A DNA stretch of 45,009 nt from Leishmania infantum JPCM5. Lineage: Eukaryota; Euglenozoa; Kinetoplastea; Trypanosomatida; Trypanosomatidae. How positions within the stretch are numbered: the first letter of the stretch is position 1; the number at the start of each line of letters is the position of its first letter. The translations under genes were made by a program, and so were the position numbers. This document shows positions 1 through 9,690 of this stretch, piece after piece. Below the pieces are notes generated by a model, which was not told the DNA's origin, did not search any database, and worked only from the letters and a program-made list of their open reading frames with translations. Where the stretch lies: the NCBI RefSeq assembly GCF_000002875.2, contig NC_009416.2, positions 1,502,501 to 1,547,509 of the forward strand, given 5' to 3'.

Positions 1-63
1 GCTGATCCCTACCCCCGCAGACTCGCTTTCGTTCCTCTTCTGCCCCCTCACAATCTTGTCAAG

Positions 64-993
64 ATGCGCGCGGCTCGTAATTGGCAAAAAGCGGATTTCT
101 TCCGTCACATCCCGAGAGACCTTACGGAGCCCACAACTGCCGGCTCCATCATCTCGGTCGCGTGCGTTGTCGTGATGGTTCTGCTGTTTGCCGGGGAGGT
201 CATCTCTTACGTTTTCCCTCGCATCCAGTCCGACATGATTATCATGCCTGATCTGGACGACCGGAACACCATCAAGGTGTCCATGGACATGACGTTCCCG
301 AAGATGCCCTGCGCCGTTTTGACTCTCGACATCCTCGACGTATTGCACAACCACATGTTCAACTCGATGGAGCACATTACCCGAACGCGCCTTGATGCCG
401 CCGGGCAGCCGATCTCCGATGGGCGCTCCAGTGACGACTTTGTCAGCGTCGCGGAGGGGTGCCGTCTCGAGGGCTACATCAAAGTTGCCAAAGTCCCCGG
501 TAACTTCCACATCTCGTCACATGGGCGGCAGCATCTGCTTGCGCAGCACTTTCCGAACGGTATCAACGTCGAGCACAGTATCCATCACCTGTCCTTCGGT
601 ACCATCGATGTAAAGAAGCTTGCCAAGAAGGCTGCGCTGCACCCGCTTGATGGGAAAGAGCACCGTAGCGAGGTGCCGATGGTCTACCAGTACTTCCTCG
701 ATATCGTGCCCACAATATACGAGAGCAGCTTCTCCACCGTCCACACGTACCAGTTCACGGGGACGTCGAGCAGCACTCCCGTGCCCGCGAGGCAGATGGC
801 TGCCGTTGTATTCCAGTACCAGCTGTCCCCCATCACGGTGCGCTACTCGCTCGCACGCGTCTCGTTGACCCACTTTCTGACGTACGTCTGCGCTATCATC
901 GGCGGCGTCTACACCGTGGCGGGACTGCTGTCGCGCTTCGTGCACAGCTCTGCAGCTCAGTTTCAGCGTCGTGTACTGGGCAAGGGGGACTAA
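64..993 (+). CDS. Erv41/Erv46 (ERGIC) family ER-Golgi cargo protein
   Basis: 309 residues. The N-terminal ERGIC region begins with DFFRHIPRDL, followed by a membrane helix at about residues 25-51. The luminal part has the family pattern EGCRLEGYIKVAKVPGNFH around residues 139-157. A second helix (about 271-292) carries the family signature FLTYVCAIIGGVYTVAGLL. Family members cycle between ER and Golgi in COPII/COPI vesicles and help sort or retrieve cargo. The protein is shorter than human ERGIC3 (about 383 residues), and its C-terminus (VLGKGD) has no dilysine signal, so it may need a partner for retrieval. I cannot separate the Erv41 from the Erv46 branch. The start is the first ATG of the frame, preceded by a pyrimidine-rich leader ending CAAG. 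Confidence 0.88.
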   Translation: MRAARNWQKADFFRHIPRDLTEPTTAGSIISVACVVVMVLLFAGEVISYVFPRIQSDMIIMPDLDDRNTIKVSMDMTFPKMPCAVLTLDILDVLHNHMFNSMEHITRTRLDAAGQPISDGRSSDDFVSVAEGCRLEGYIKVAKVPGNFHISSHGRQHLLAQHFPNGINVEHSIHHLSFGTIDVKKLAKKAALHPLDGKEHRSEVPMVYQYFLDIVPTIYESSFSTVHTYQFTGTSSSTPVPARQMAAVVFQYQLSPITVRYSLARVSLTHFLTYVCAIIGGVYTVAGLLSRFVHSSAAQFQRRVLGKGD

Positions 994-2485
994 GCACCTC
1001 TTCGCGTGCCTTTGGAAAGGCCTGTGGACTCGTGCACCTGTGTAAGCGCGCACGTGTGTCTGCACGTTGCGAGATCTGACGTATATGCGTGTGTACTTGC
1101 AGACGCGAGAGTGTTCAAGCTATCTCTCGGCTGGGCGGCGGAGCCGCACTCCTCGCACCGGTGGAGACGGGACGGGCTTCCTGTCACGGTGTCACGGCGC
1201 GCCCCCTGCCTCGCTTTCTGTCCCTCGTGTCTGCCGGTGTTGGAGCGCACCATCATGATTCTTCTTCGCGGCGTCGCTCTCGCTCTCTTGTGGTATGCAG
1301 CTCCTGTTACCACTGCTGCGGCAATGTTACTGTGGCACCGCGTCTTCGCCCTTGCCGCCTCTCTGCCTTCCTCCCTCGCTTGCTGCTGCACACTTTGTGC
1401 TGCGGGCGTGCGCGTTGCAGGGGACGACGGAACGCGCAGCAAAGGCTGCAGCAGAGACACGGCGCCCCGCTTCTGTGAACTCCGCGACGGGGCTTCCACG
1501 GAGCACCTGTATACTCGTGATCTCTGAAGATGCAGAGAAAAAGGCTGTCAAACAGCAACGTGGTAGTCGGCCGGGCAGGACGACGGGTCAGCGGTGAAGG
1601 TGATGGCCCTTACTCGCCCCCTCCCCCCAAGTCCCTCCAGGCACGTCGGCCCTCTTTCACTTGTCGGTTCGCCACGCCCCCGTGGCGTGGGAAAGGCGAG
1701 AGCTTCGAACCTGGCACACGAGGCTGCAACGCAGCGTACATAATGGTACAACAAATCATCCGCTTTTCGTCTTCGTGCACACCCACTTGCGCGTCGAGTG
1801 CGTGTGGGCGGGAGGGAGACTGGGGTCGTTCAGTGCTTCGTTATCCTTGCTCCTGGGCTTCGGTGTGCATGGAGGCGTTCGTCGTACGAAGAAGAGCGAT
1901 GCTGTCGTCAACGAATGCGTGTCGTCTCTTTCGTTTCCCTCCTCGTCTTTTTCTCTCGCACGGGCCCTCATCCCTCCGCACGCGGCGTGAGCGGCCACAG
2001 CGTTCGTGGCAGATGCGTGAGCGCATCTTGCTGCTTGAGCGTGCCGATACCGGAATTCGAGAAACGATAAAAGCCGCTGCGCCTCTTCCCTCCCTCCGTT
2101 TGCGTGATACGCACACACACGCACACACGCAGCACAGCGCGTAGGCGCCCTTGACGACTGATTCTAGTCATCACGGCAGTGGGCCGCTTGCTGCGCACCA
2201 CATTTACGGCTCTCTCTGTCCTTGAGAATTCTTCAGCCGTTTCGGAGCTGTCCCGCCTTCCTGCTAAGGCTCTCTCTCTCTGCATGCGTGTATGTGAGCT
2301 ACGTTTGAGCAGACTCTTCACCACCTCCACGCCTTCGCACACGAACACATACATCGACTCACGCAAGTTTCTTGGCAGGGGGTGGGGCTGGGGACCGGCC
2401 ATTCCTCTTTGTAACACTGCAGCTGTTCTGCACTCTGCTGGGGCCATCACATCTGCGGTTGCTACTTCTGCTTCGGGAGTCCGTC
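994..2485 (+). other. Intergenic/UTR region between ERGIC-type gene and XPB
   Basis: This 1.5-kb stretch should hold the 3' UTR of the upstream gene and the splice/5' UTR region of XPB. It is rich in CT runs and short CA/TG repeats. A plausible spliced-leader acceptor AG lies at 2421-2422 after a T-rich tract, about 65 nt before the XPB start. The open frames here have UTR-like composition and I see no gene. Confidence 0.6.
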
Positions 2486-4906
2486 ATGGCGCACTCACTC
2501 AGCGGAGATGCTCGCGCCGGCGAAGAGTGCCTCTTCGTTGAGAGCAGGATAGAATCGGACGGCTACATCACCATCATCGCGGAGTCCTTCCGCAGAAGCT
2601 ACGTGACTATCCGCCCTCGCTTGACGACGCTAGCGGAGGCCATCTCGCGCCCTTCACTGATGCACGAGTACCGCCTGACGCCGTTCTCACTCGGCGCCGC
2701 CGTGTCAAACGGGATCGACGCTGCTGAGGCGACCGCCTTCTTGGAGACCTACGCTTACGGGCTTGCAGAGAGCAGTGAAAGACGGCAGCTTGTGCGCCAG
2801 TTCATCGAATCCTGCATGATGCGCTACAACCTTGCCCGCATCATTATCGATGCGGAAAGGACCCTCGTGCAATGCAAGAATGAGGAGACGGCCCAGATGC
2901 TGCTACGCGACGCCGTGATCGCGTCGGTAGCCGTAACGCCGCTTCGCATATTTTACGAGAAGAGCTCCTGGGAGGAGAGCCCAGCGCCTTACCCTTCGTT
3001 CCTGCTGCAGAGCAGGGCGATGTCAAAGGTGGTGGCCGCCCAATGCGTGGTGCTCGGCCTCCCCATTCAGCAGCAGTACGACTTCGAGAACGACACATCG
3101 GTTCGCACGGCGCACATCTCGCTGCGCACGCAGACAAAGCCGCGCCGATATCAGATCGAGGCGGTCGATGCCGCCATCCACGACGGTACCCTCAACAGCG
3201 GATGCCTCCTCCTCCCCTGCGGTGCTGGAAAGACGCTGCTGGGCATCATGCTCATGTGCAAGGTGAAGAAGCCGACGCTGGTCGTGTGCGCCGGCAGTGT
3301 CAGTGTTGAGCAGTGGAAGAGCCAAATTCTCGACTATGCCACATTGGAAGCACCACCGCCGACGGACGACGGCGATGCAGCTAACGCCCACAGCGGTCGT
3401 TCCCACCAAATCAAAAACGGCGCTGCCCGCATCGCGTGCCTGACAGGCAAGCAGAAGGATCCCATCACCGAGGAAACGGACGTTGTGCTGACAACCTACA
3501 GCATGCTGGTCACGGCACACAAGGCCAAGATGCGCCAGCAAGCGACAACAACGTCCAGCGAGGACGGCCTGTTCACGGAGCGGGGTCTCCGCAAGCGGAA
3601 AGAGAACCCTAAAGAGAAGCTCTTCGCTCCGTATGGCTTGTTGATTCTGGATGAGGTACACGTGATGCCAGCGGAGAGCTTTCGCGGGAGCCTCGGCTTC
3701 GTGGACGCCAAGGGCGTCATCGGCCTCACCGCCACCTACGTGCGCGAAGATCACAAGATCCTCGACCTCTTCCACCTCGTCGGGCCGAAGCTGTACGACA
3801 TATCTATGGAGACCCTCGCGTCACAGGGGTACCTCGCCAAGGTTCACTGCGTCGAGGTGCGCACGCCAATGACGAAGGAGTTTGGGCTCGAGTACATGCA
3901 CCGCAGCAGCAAAACGGCACGGGCGAGGACGGCGCCGGTGCTGGTGATGCTGGCTGCGGCGAACCCGAACAAAATGATGTGCGTGCGGGAGCTTGTGCGG
4001 CAACACCTCGACGCCGGCGCCAAAATCCTTCTCTGCTGCGACCACATCACGCTTCTGAAGGAGTATGGGGAACTGCTTAACGCACCGGTGATATGCGGCA
4101 CTACGCAGCACAAGGAGCGGCTGATGATCTTCTCCGACTTCCAGAGCACTTCGAAGATCAACGTGATCTGCGTCTCGCGCGTTGGCGACGTAAGCGTGAA
4201 TCTGCCCAACGCAAATGTCGTGATTCAGGTGTCCAGCCACGGCGGCAGCCGCCGTCAGGAAGCCCAGCGACTAGGCCGCATCCTGCGGCCAAAGGAGCGC
4301 GCCGCGAACGGGAGGACGGTGGATGCATGGTTCTACTCCATTATCAGCATAGACACCGTCGAAATGAACTACGCGGCTCACCGCACCGCCTTTCTCGTTG
4401 ACCAAGGGTATACGTGCCGCGTCATGGAGTACAACCCTTTCACATCATCGGTCGACACCGCTTTAGGAGGTGTGAAGCAGCAGGTAAAGAAGCATCGGAT
4501 TGGCGACGTGGTGAGCATCAAGCAGGAGTCTTTATACGAGACGCTGCACCATTCAAGTGTGTTGCAGCCGCGATCCGGCGAGCGCTCCGGGCGTGGTGCC
4601 GACGCTGGCGACTGTCGCACCGAGTCGCTCTCATATCAGCTCGAGCTCCTTTCAAAGGTGGTCTCCAGCTGGGAAATTGAATTCCAGCAGGAGTGCCGCA
4701 AGCGCCGCCGCACCGCCGTGAGGGACGCCGACGACAACGCCGCTAACGAGACGGAGAGCGCTGACGACGTGGTGGAGGCTCGACCGATTCGTACCTATGC
4801 CGCCATCAAAAGTGAGTGGCGGAGCGGCGCTGACTCCGCGGCTCGTGTTACGGCGCTACGCGACCTCGTTGGTGTCGATGATGGATTTGTGTACCACGAG
4901 CTCTAG
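2486..4906 (+). CDS. XPB: XPB/ERCC3-type 3'-5' DNA helicase (TFIIH or repair paralogue)
   Basis: 806 residues from the ATG at 2486. The frame opens 38 codons earlier, but that extension is hydrophobic UTR-like sequence, so I prefer the start MAHSLSGD. The N-terminus matches the XPB damage-recognition region (HEYRLTPFSLGAAVS). The helicase core follows: Walker A LPCGAGKT (243-250, Lys249), SVSVEQWKSQ, DEVH box 389-392 followed by VMPA, the XPB RED motif (420-422) in TATYVRED, SHGGSRRQEAQRLGRILRP with motif VI at about 594-602. XPB is the ATPase/translocase of TFIIH that opens DNA in transcription and nucleotide excision repair. Kinetoplastids carry two paralogues, XPB and the repair-specialised XPB-R; I cannot tell which this is. 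The C-terminal 150 residues are charged and low in motifs. It ends in TAG. Confidence 0.93.
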   Translation: MAHSLSGDARAGEECLFVESRIESDGYITIIAESFRRSYVTIRPRLTTLAEAISRPSLMHEYRLTPFSLGAAVSNGIDAAEATAFLETYAYGLAESSERRQLVRQFIESCMMRYNLARIIIDAERTLVQCKNEETAQMLLRDAVIASVAVTPLRIFYEKSSWEESPAPYPSFLLQSRAMSKVVAAQCVVLGLPIQQQYDFENDTSVRTAHISLRTQTKPRRYQIEAVDAAIHDGTLNSGCLLLPCGAGKTLLGIMLMCKVKKPTLVVCAGSVSVEQWKSQILDYATLEAPPPTDDGDAANAHSGRSHQIKNGAARIACLTGKQKDPITEETDVVLTTYSMLVTAHKAKMRQQATTTSSEDGLFTERGLRKRKENPKEKLFAPYGLLILDEVHVMPAESFRGSLGFVDAKGVIGLTATYVREDHKILDLFHLVGPKLYDISMETLASQGYLAKVHCVEVRTPMTKEFGLEYMHRSSKTARARTAPVLVMLAAANPNKMMCVRELVRQHLDAGAKILLCCDHITLLKEYGELLNAPVICGTTQHKERLMIFSDFQSTSKINVICVSRVGDVSVNLPNANVVIQVSSHGGSRRQEAQRLGRILRPKERAANGRTVDAWFYSIISIDTVEMNYAAHRTAFLVDQGYTCRVMEYNPFTSSVDTALGGVKQQVKKHRIGDVVSIKQESLYETLHHSSVLQPRSGERSGRGADAGDCRTESLSYQLELLSKVVSSWEIEFQQECRKRRRTAVRDADDNAANETESADDVVEARPIRTYAAIKSEWRSGADSAARVTALRDLVGVDDGFVYHEL

Positions 4907-5550
4907 CGCCACGTGTTGTGCACACGTGCCTGCTTACACTGGCTAAGATGGAGGGGGGTGAGGCACCCTTTTTTTTTGTCTTTCCTTCTCTCTTGTGTTT
5001 TCTTCACGCAGGGACCCTTTCACACTCTATTCGAGGCACGCGCCCACCCGCCGGCAATCCCAAAGTGCACTCAAGCAGGCTTCGGAGGGGGGGGGTGCAG
5101 CGGAGGCACACTTGCACTGACGATGGGCATGCCTACTCGCTTCCGGGGCGCTCATCACGTAGCTCCGCACATGTGCAACTTGCATCAACAACGAAAAAAA
5201 ATGAAGGAAGAAGGAGCGCGAGTCGACAACGGTTAAGGTGCCCGAACACCCTCTACACCGAACAGCTTGCTTAGGCGTTTTCGGTGCCGGTGAGGAAGTG
5301 CACGCGCGAGTGTGTGACTCTCGCCTCGCTCCCTCCCCTCTTCGTCATCGATCACCGACCTCGGCGCTGTTGTCTCGAGTGCTGCGAACTCTGTATTGCT
5401 TTCTTTCCCATAGTCCATCTCTCTCTTGCCCCTCGGTCCGCTTATTTCGTTTCTGCCATCCTCGATGGCTGTGCTGCTGGCGCCTCACAGCCTCTACAGG
5501 CGCTACTGCCGTATTGTTCGTTTACAAGAAACGACAACTGCAAACAGAAA
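4907..5550 (+). other. XPB 3' UTR and candidate trans-splicing region of a small gene
   Basis: The first part has T-rich and G-rich runs with no coding signal. From about 5398 to 5458 there is a long CT-rich tract. AG dinucleotides follow at 5489-5490 and 5498-5499, then an A-rich leader ending CAAACAGAAAATGG. This is the layout of a Leishmania spliced-leader acceptor and 5' UTR, and it points to a mature mRNA beginning about 50-60 nt before the ATG at 5551. Confidence 0.5.
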
Positions 5551-5760
5551 ATGGTCTGAGTAACCTGCTGGCTCGTGGTATACGTCGTGGTGTACGTTGC
5601 CAAGTGGATCTACGGGCTCTTCAGACGTCCTGCAATCGAGAACAAGAGGGACAGAGAGGAGCCGCCATCGGTTAACAGCTCTAGAGCGTGTGAGAGTGGT
5701 ACCTGATCTTCGCCGTTCAAGCGCCACGGCAAGGGACCTCCGGCCTCCCCGTCTGCGTAA
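5551..5760 (+). CDS. Candidate small membrane selenoprotein (SelK-type?) with in-frame TGA
   Basis: Candidate only. Read from the ATG at 5551, the frame encodes about 69 residues ending at TAA 5758-5760, but contains TGA at codon 3 (5557-5559) and codon 52 (5704-5706). Between them is a convincing membrane helix (CWLVVYVVVYVAKWIYGLF) followed by RRPAIENKRDREEPPS, a basic/acidic tail. Third codon positions are mostly G or C, unlike the surrounding UTR. The ATG sits in AAAATGG downstream of a pyrimidine tract and AG. A SECIS-like hairpin lies at 6240-6314, in what would be the 3' UTR. Known kinetoplastid selenoproteins are SelK, SelT and SelTryp; a short single-helix protein with Sec in its C-terminal part best fits SelK. 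The TGA at codon 3 is hard to explain. It could be a second Sec, a sequence error, or a sign that the true start differs. Confidence 0.42.
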
Positions 5761-6239
5761 AGCGGCCACGGCGACGATGCCATTCCCTCCAGCTTGCACC
5801 GTGTGAGCAGACGCGTTTGCACGCATCGTATCTGTGGTATCTGAAGCGCCACGCTCGCGCATGAAACGACTCGCGCACAAATACGCGGGCCGACACGCAT
5901 CCCAGCTCCTCTACGCGCCTGCGCAAACATCGACAGAACGTAGAATCGACCCCCCTCCCGCCTCCCCTCCTGAGCAGGCCAGGCCGTTGAGGATGTGAAA
6001 GAAGGCTAGTTGCAGGAGGAAGAAGGAGGAACAGACGGTACTCGTGGAACATACTTGTACTGTTTTTGCAGGGAGCAACGCAACACGTCAAAGCCGATGG
6101 GTGCTGTGCCTCCCAGCTGAGCGTCGTTGTCTGCTCTTGAAGTCCGCTTTCTTGTGGAGGAGGCAAAGGAAGAGCGGCTACGTGTGCGTGGTGTTTCTTG
6201 TACTGTATGCCTTTCTCTCTCCCCCACCGCGTATGAGCG
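5761..6239 (+). other. Region between candidate selenoprotein frame and SECIS-like element
   Basis: If the upstream frame is real, this is its 3' UTR as far as the SECIS-like hairpin. It holds GC-rich sequence without recognisable domains. A second, poorer ATGA hairpin occurs at 5861-5893, but its AA-to-GA spacing is too short for a good SECIS. Confidence 0.45.
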
Positions 6240-6314
6240 CGTGCGTGTGCGCGCACTTATTTTATGACGTGTCATGTTGGAACCGCAGGATACATGATGC
6301 GGAATGTACGCACG
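6240..6314 (+). promoter_or_regulatory. SECIS-like element (selenocysteine insertion)
   Basis: The core reads: ATGA at 6264-6267; helix strand CGTGTCATG at 6268-6276; apical loop 6277-6292 with unpaired AA at 6281-6282; returning strand CATGATGCG at 6293-6301; GA at 6302-6303. The two strands pair at all nine positions (two G-U). ATGA to AA is 13 nt and AA to GA is 19 nt, both in the eukaryotic SECIS range. CC/GG just after the AA could form the small extra helix of form II elements. A lower helix is available between CGTGCGT (6240-6246) and ACGCACG (6308-6314), or in a shifted register (6246-6251 with 6309-6314). SECIS elements in 3' UTRs recruit SBP2 and EFSec to recode UGA. Confidence 0.62.
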
Positions 6315-7849
6315 ATACAATGCTGCACTGACGCACACTCACGCCTATCAGTAGGCACACGCAAACAGCGGCGCAGAAGGAAAGAACCGCATGTAAAAGC
6401 GGGCAAGTAAGCAGCCGAGGGGTGAGGGGTAGAGCGCCAGTGGAGAGACGGTGGAGGAAGGTACTAGCTAGGACAGAAGAAGGAAGAATACGGGCCGGCT
6501 TCCTTTGTTGTCATACAAGGGTCGCCAGCGCACGTACTTACATTGCCCCATCTCCTGGGCAGTTCACTCGTAACGAATGCCCTCGCAATCGGCGCGACGA
6601 TTTGCCTGCGTGTCCAACTGAGTCAGCTCGGCAGTCGCTCGCGGGGCCCATTTTTGCCTCTTCGCCACTTGTGCTCTTTCTTGCTTATCTCGTTGCGTGC
6701 TCTGTGTGGCCATGGCTCGCTCGCTCGCTCTCTCTGCTCCCCTTCTCGCATTCCGTGCGGCCGGTGGCGTGTGCACACCTTTCTCATTTCTTCTGCCCTC
6801 TGTTTCCCTTTTTTCGTTTTTTTTTCTGTTTTTTTTTTCTTTTGCCCTTTTTGGTCTCTTGTATTTAATCCGGCTTGTCTTCCGTTCTTGCACGTTGTGG
6901 ACGGCTGTCTCGCCGCCTCTGGTGTACTGTGTGCTTCATGTGACCGGCCACTTGCCGTGCCACGAAGAGGGAGAGAGAGCAGTGAAACGCCTTGCCCCGC
7001 CCACCATGTTTTGCTCTTGGTTCGCGCTGTATGAACTCTGCGGGGTGCCTCCTCTCTTCCGCTCGCTCGCTCCTCTTTCCCGAGTAGCAGTCGCGCATTT
7101 TGCTTTTCTACAGTATTTGTGAGTTTCTTGTTCGGACATGGGGGGGGGCCAGCGCTCACTAGGAGAGGGGTAGGAGAGAGGGACCGGGCAGCGGACACGT
7201 TGTCTACGCATTTCTCTCCATTGTGCGCACTCGAAAATCACGCGATCCCTCTCTCTCTGTTGTCCCTTGGGTGAGTTTTTTTTTCTGGACACTTGTACGA
7301 CAGCAGGTGCGAGCATAAAAAAAAACTCTATGAAACACAGCCACGGATGTACAAGTGGACACACATGGTGCCACGAAGCACGCGACCATCGGTATGCGTG
7401 TGTGCGTGCTGAGCTCATTCTCGAGGAAGACTTTGCACCACGGCAAAGATGGTCTGCGCCAACGATGGACATCTGTACCTCACACCATTCCGTCGTGCAC
7501 TTCGGTGGTGAAGGGGGCGTGGGTCGACTTGATGCTACTGCTTTCTTGTGGTTTCCTGCCTGTTTCTGCCGCAGTGCGCAGCAATCTTCCCCTCTCCCCC
7601 TCGGTCTCCTCCGCTGCGGTATGCGTCTGTCTTTTTCGGTGTGCGCGCGCGATTCGCAGGCCTGTGTGATGCCCGTCTCTCATTTCTTACCTGTGCCCCA
7701 CTGCCACAGCGTGCGCGTCTGTGTATCTGTGCGGCCGCCCTCCTCTCCCCTCTCACAAGTCCCTTCAGCTTCGTTTCACCTCCTGTCTCTCCAAGCAAGT
7801 GCGCACACGCAAAGCATCTCTCCCTCCTTCGTTCTTCTCCTCAATACGT

Positions 7850-7881
7850 CCTTCCCCCGACGGCACGCCGTCGGGGGAAGG
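7850..7881. repeat. Perfect 15-bp inverted repeat with 2-nt loop
   Basis: The arm at 7850-7864 (CCTTCCCCCGACGGC) is the exact reverse complement of 7867-7881, separated only by AC. The stem is 11 GC pairs out of 15. It would form a very stable RNA hairpin in the pre-mRNA between XPB and the HECT gene, or a DNA cruciform. Confidence 0.9.
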
Positions 7882-9068
7882 CAAGCAGTTGGCTGGAGAC
7901 GCAGTTCTGCGCACCTAGACACAGCACGTACATCGACGCGTCCACCGCAGGCGAAGAAGTGAGGAGAATCGACGTCGCCGCCGGGGCCACGAAAGCAAGT
8001 AGGGACGAAAACAAGATCCAGCAAAGCGTTGCGAGGGAAGCGTCATTTGGTGTCCGTGTGCATTTGTGTATGCAGCGTCCGCTCTCGCTCTCTTTCGGCT
8101 CTTTCTTTCTCTCATCGCCTCCTCTGCCTCGATCGCCCCCATCGCTCTCTCTTTGGGGGGCGCTTGTGGCGTGTCTGCACCCATCCTTGCTCTTCCCTGT
8201 CTCGCGCTGTCACCTCATTCCGCTCCTTCTACGGAGCACAGAGACGCAGAGGCGCACAGTCAAACGTAGCCCTACTCATCCATAAACACCTCTACACATC
8301 TCCCTGCCCTCGCTGATCTACGCAGGCCCTGTGGACCCTGTGAACCGGCACCGTCGTTGGCTCTCGCTCTCTTCTTTCCGCCCGCTCTGCTGAAGGGCGA
8401 AGCCGCTTCTGTGTGTGCGGCTCGTTTCTTTGACTTGATGCGCTTCATATTCTGAAATCCTTTTGTTTCTGTTTTTGAATCTTGCATGGACATGCTTCCT
8501 TTTCGTAGTCTTGTCTCTGCTGGCGCTGCTGCTGCTGCTGCTGTTGGCTCTGTGCCCGTGTGTGCGGCGCGCGCCCTCTCTCTCTGCGACGCCTACCCGC
8601 AACACCTTCGCCCTGTCTCGAGCTTTCTCTGCGACCTCCGCACTCATCTGCACGGTGGCACGAAGAAGACAGGTGTAGAGAAAGCTGATTTTTGTACACC
8701 GGAAGCCCCCCCCCCCCGCCCCTCCTCGACCCAAAACTGCGCGCCGTGTGCTCTGCGAGAGGGAGGAGGGCAGCGACGATCGGACAGCCTTTTTGGACCT
8801 GCTTTGCGCTCTTCTCGAATCCCTTGCAGCTCCCTCTCTACCACCTCCCGTTTTCTCCGCCGTCCGCCAATTTCGCAGCTGAGGACGCGTCGACAGCCGC
8901 CAAGAAAAGAGAGCCACCACCGTGTTGTCGAGTACTCCTAGATCGCTTGTTCACGTCTTCGTATTCCGAAGCGCACGCGCACACAGTCACACACATACAC
9001 ACATACATATCCACACTGGAACGCAAAGGCAGCGTAGGGGAGACGGGATCAGTCGCCGAACGACGCTC

Positions 9069-9090
9069 TTTAAATATATATATATATTTT
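9069..9090. repeat. AT-rich dinucleotide run
   Basis: A short TA repeat, TTTAAATATATATATATATTTT-like, in an otherwise GC-rich region upstream of the HECT gene. No function can be assigned. Confidence 0.8.
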
Positions 9091-9690
9091 CGTGCAGTTT
9101 GAGTGATTGAATCTCCTATCATGCCCCGCTTTCGAGGCCATTCTCCGCACTAGTTTTTCTCATTTTATTTCCAGCCATCCCCTCCCCTCAGGCCGCACTG
9201 CCGGCAGAAAGGAAGACATCTCGCTTGGTTTGGCCAGTGTGACAGACACAATCTCGCCTTCCTCTCGTTCTCGTCGTACGCCACCGCTTGCTGCGGCTTC
9301 GTGGTGCCGTTCGTCTTGTCCGCCAACCGTCGCTTCATCTCTATCCTTTTTCTTTCTATCTCCACATACGATCAAATAGGCCGGGGCCGGGTGAGACAAT
9401 CCATCGTCGTCGATCCGCTTGTGTAGAGCGACACGTGCACCTACTAACGCATACAGGTGCCTGCGGAAGTGCTCGTTGCCACCCCCCGCCCATCTGTTTC
9501 ACGTTAGTGGCGTTTTTTTCTCTTGTGTCGCCCACGCGCTCTCTCACCTTTTGGGCCTTCCTCTGCGTGCAGCTGGCAAGCCTTCTTTGTCACGGCACGG
9601 ATACGCATCTGGGCACCACTGGAATCACCGCGTTGCCCCGTGTGTCGCGGCCGTTGTTGGCTGCGGTGCGGTTTCCGTCTCGTCCGCACG

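Larger units (their letters stand above)
6315..9690 (+). other. Long gene-free stretch before the HECT ligase
   Basis: About 3.4 kb of CT-rich, T-run-rich sequence. Many open frames exist on both strands, but their translations are low-complexity Ser/Leu/Arg/Pro with no domains, typical of Leishmania UTRs. Landmarks are a (CGCT)n run near 6717-6730, a perfect palindrome at 7850-7881, a (CTG)n run near 8522-8541, CA-rich repeats near 8980-9015, and an AT run at 9069-9090. The last 60 bases before 9573 form a strong pyrimidine tract ending in CAG (AG at 9571-9572). That is a likely spliced-leader acceptor for the HECT gene, giving a 5' UTR of about 118 nt. Confidence 0.55.

Noticed and set aside
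1695..1730. Possible tRNA B-box (TTCGAACC-like) near 1701
   Set aside because: No matching A-box or cloverleaf could be folded around it on either strand.
5465..5562. 32-codon frame starting at ATG 5465
   Set aside because: Starts upstream of the likely splice acceptor, so it would not be in the mature mRNA; no domain.
5861..5893. A second ATGA hairpin resembling a SECIS
   Set aside because: AA lies 14 nt after ATGA, but GA follows only 11 nt after AA and the helix has several mismatches. The element at 6264-6303 fits far better.
6295..6338. ATGA at 6295 with a 5-bp stem and TGA
   Set aside because: Helix too short before the AA; it overlaps the stronger SECIS-like element.
6422..8920. Many open frames of 100-245 codons on both strands
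   Set aside because: Translations are low-complexity Ser/Leu/Arg/Pro from CT-rich DNA, with no domains and no agreement with the + strand transcription unit; typical UTR shadows.
9523..9690. N-terminal extension of the HECT ligase
   Set aside because: It spans the pyrimidine tract and likely splice acceptor at 9571-9572, so the ATG at 9691 is preferred. Similar reasoning removed extensions of XPB, NAF1 and the LPG1-like enzyme.
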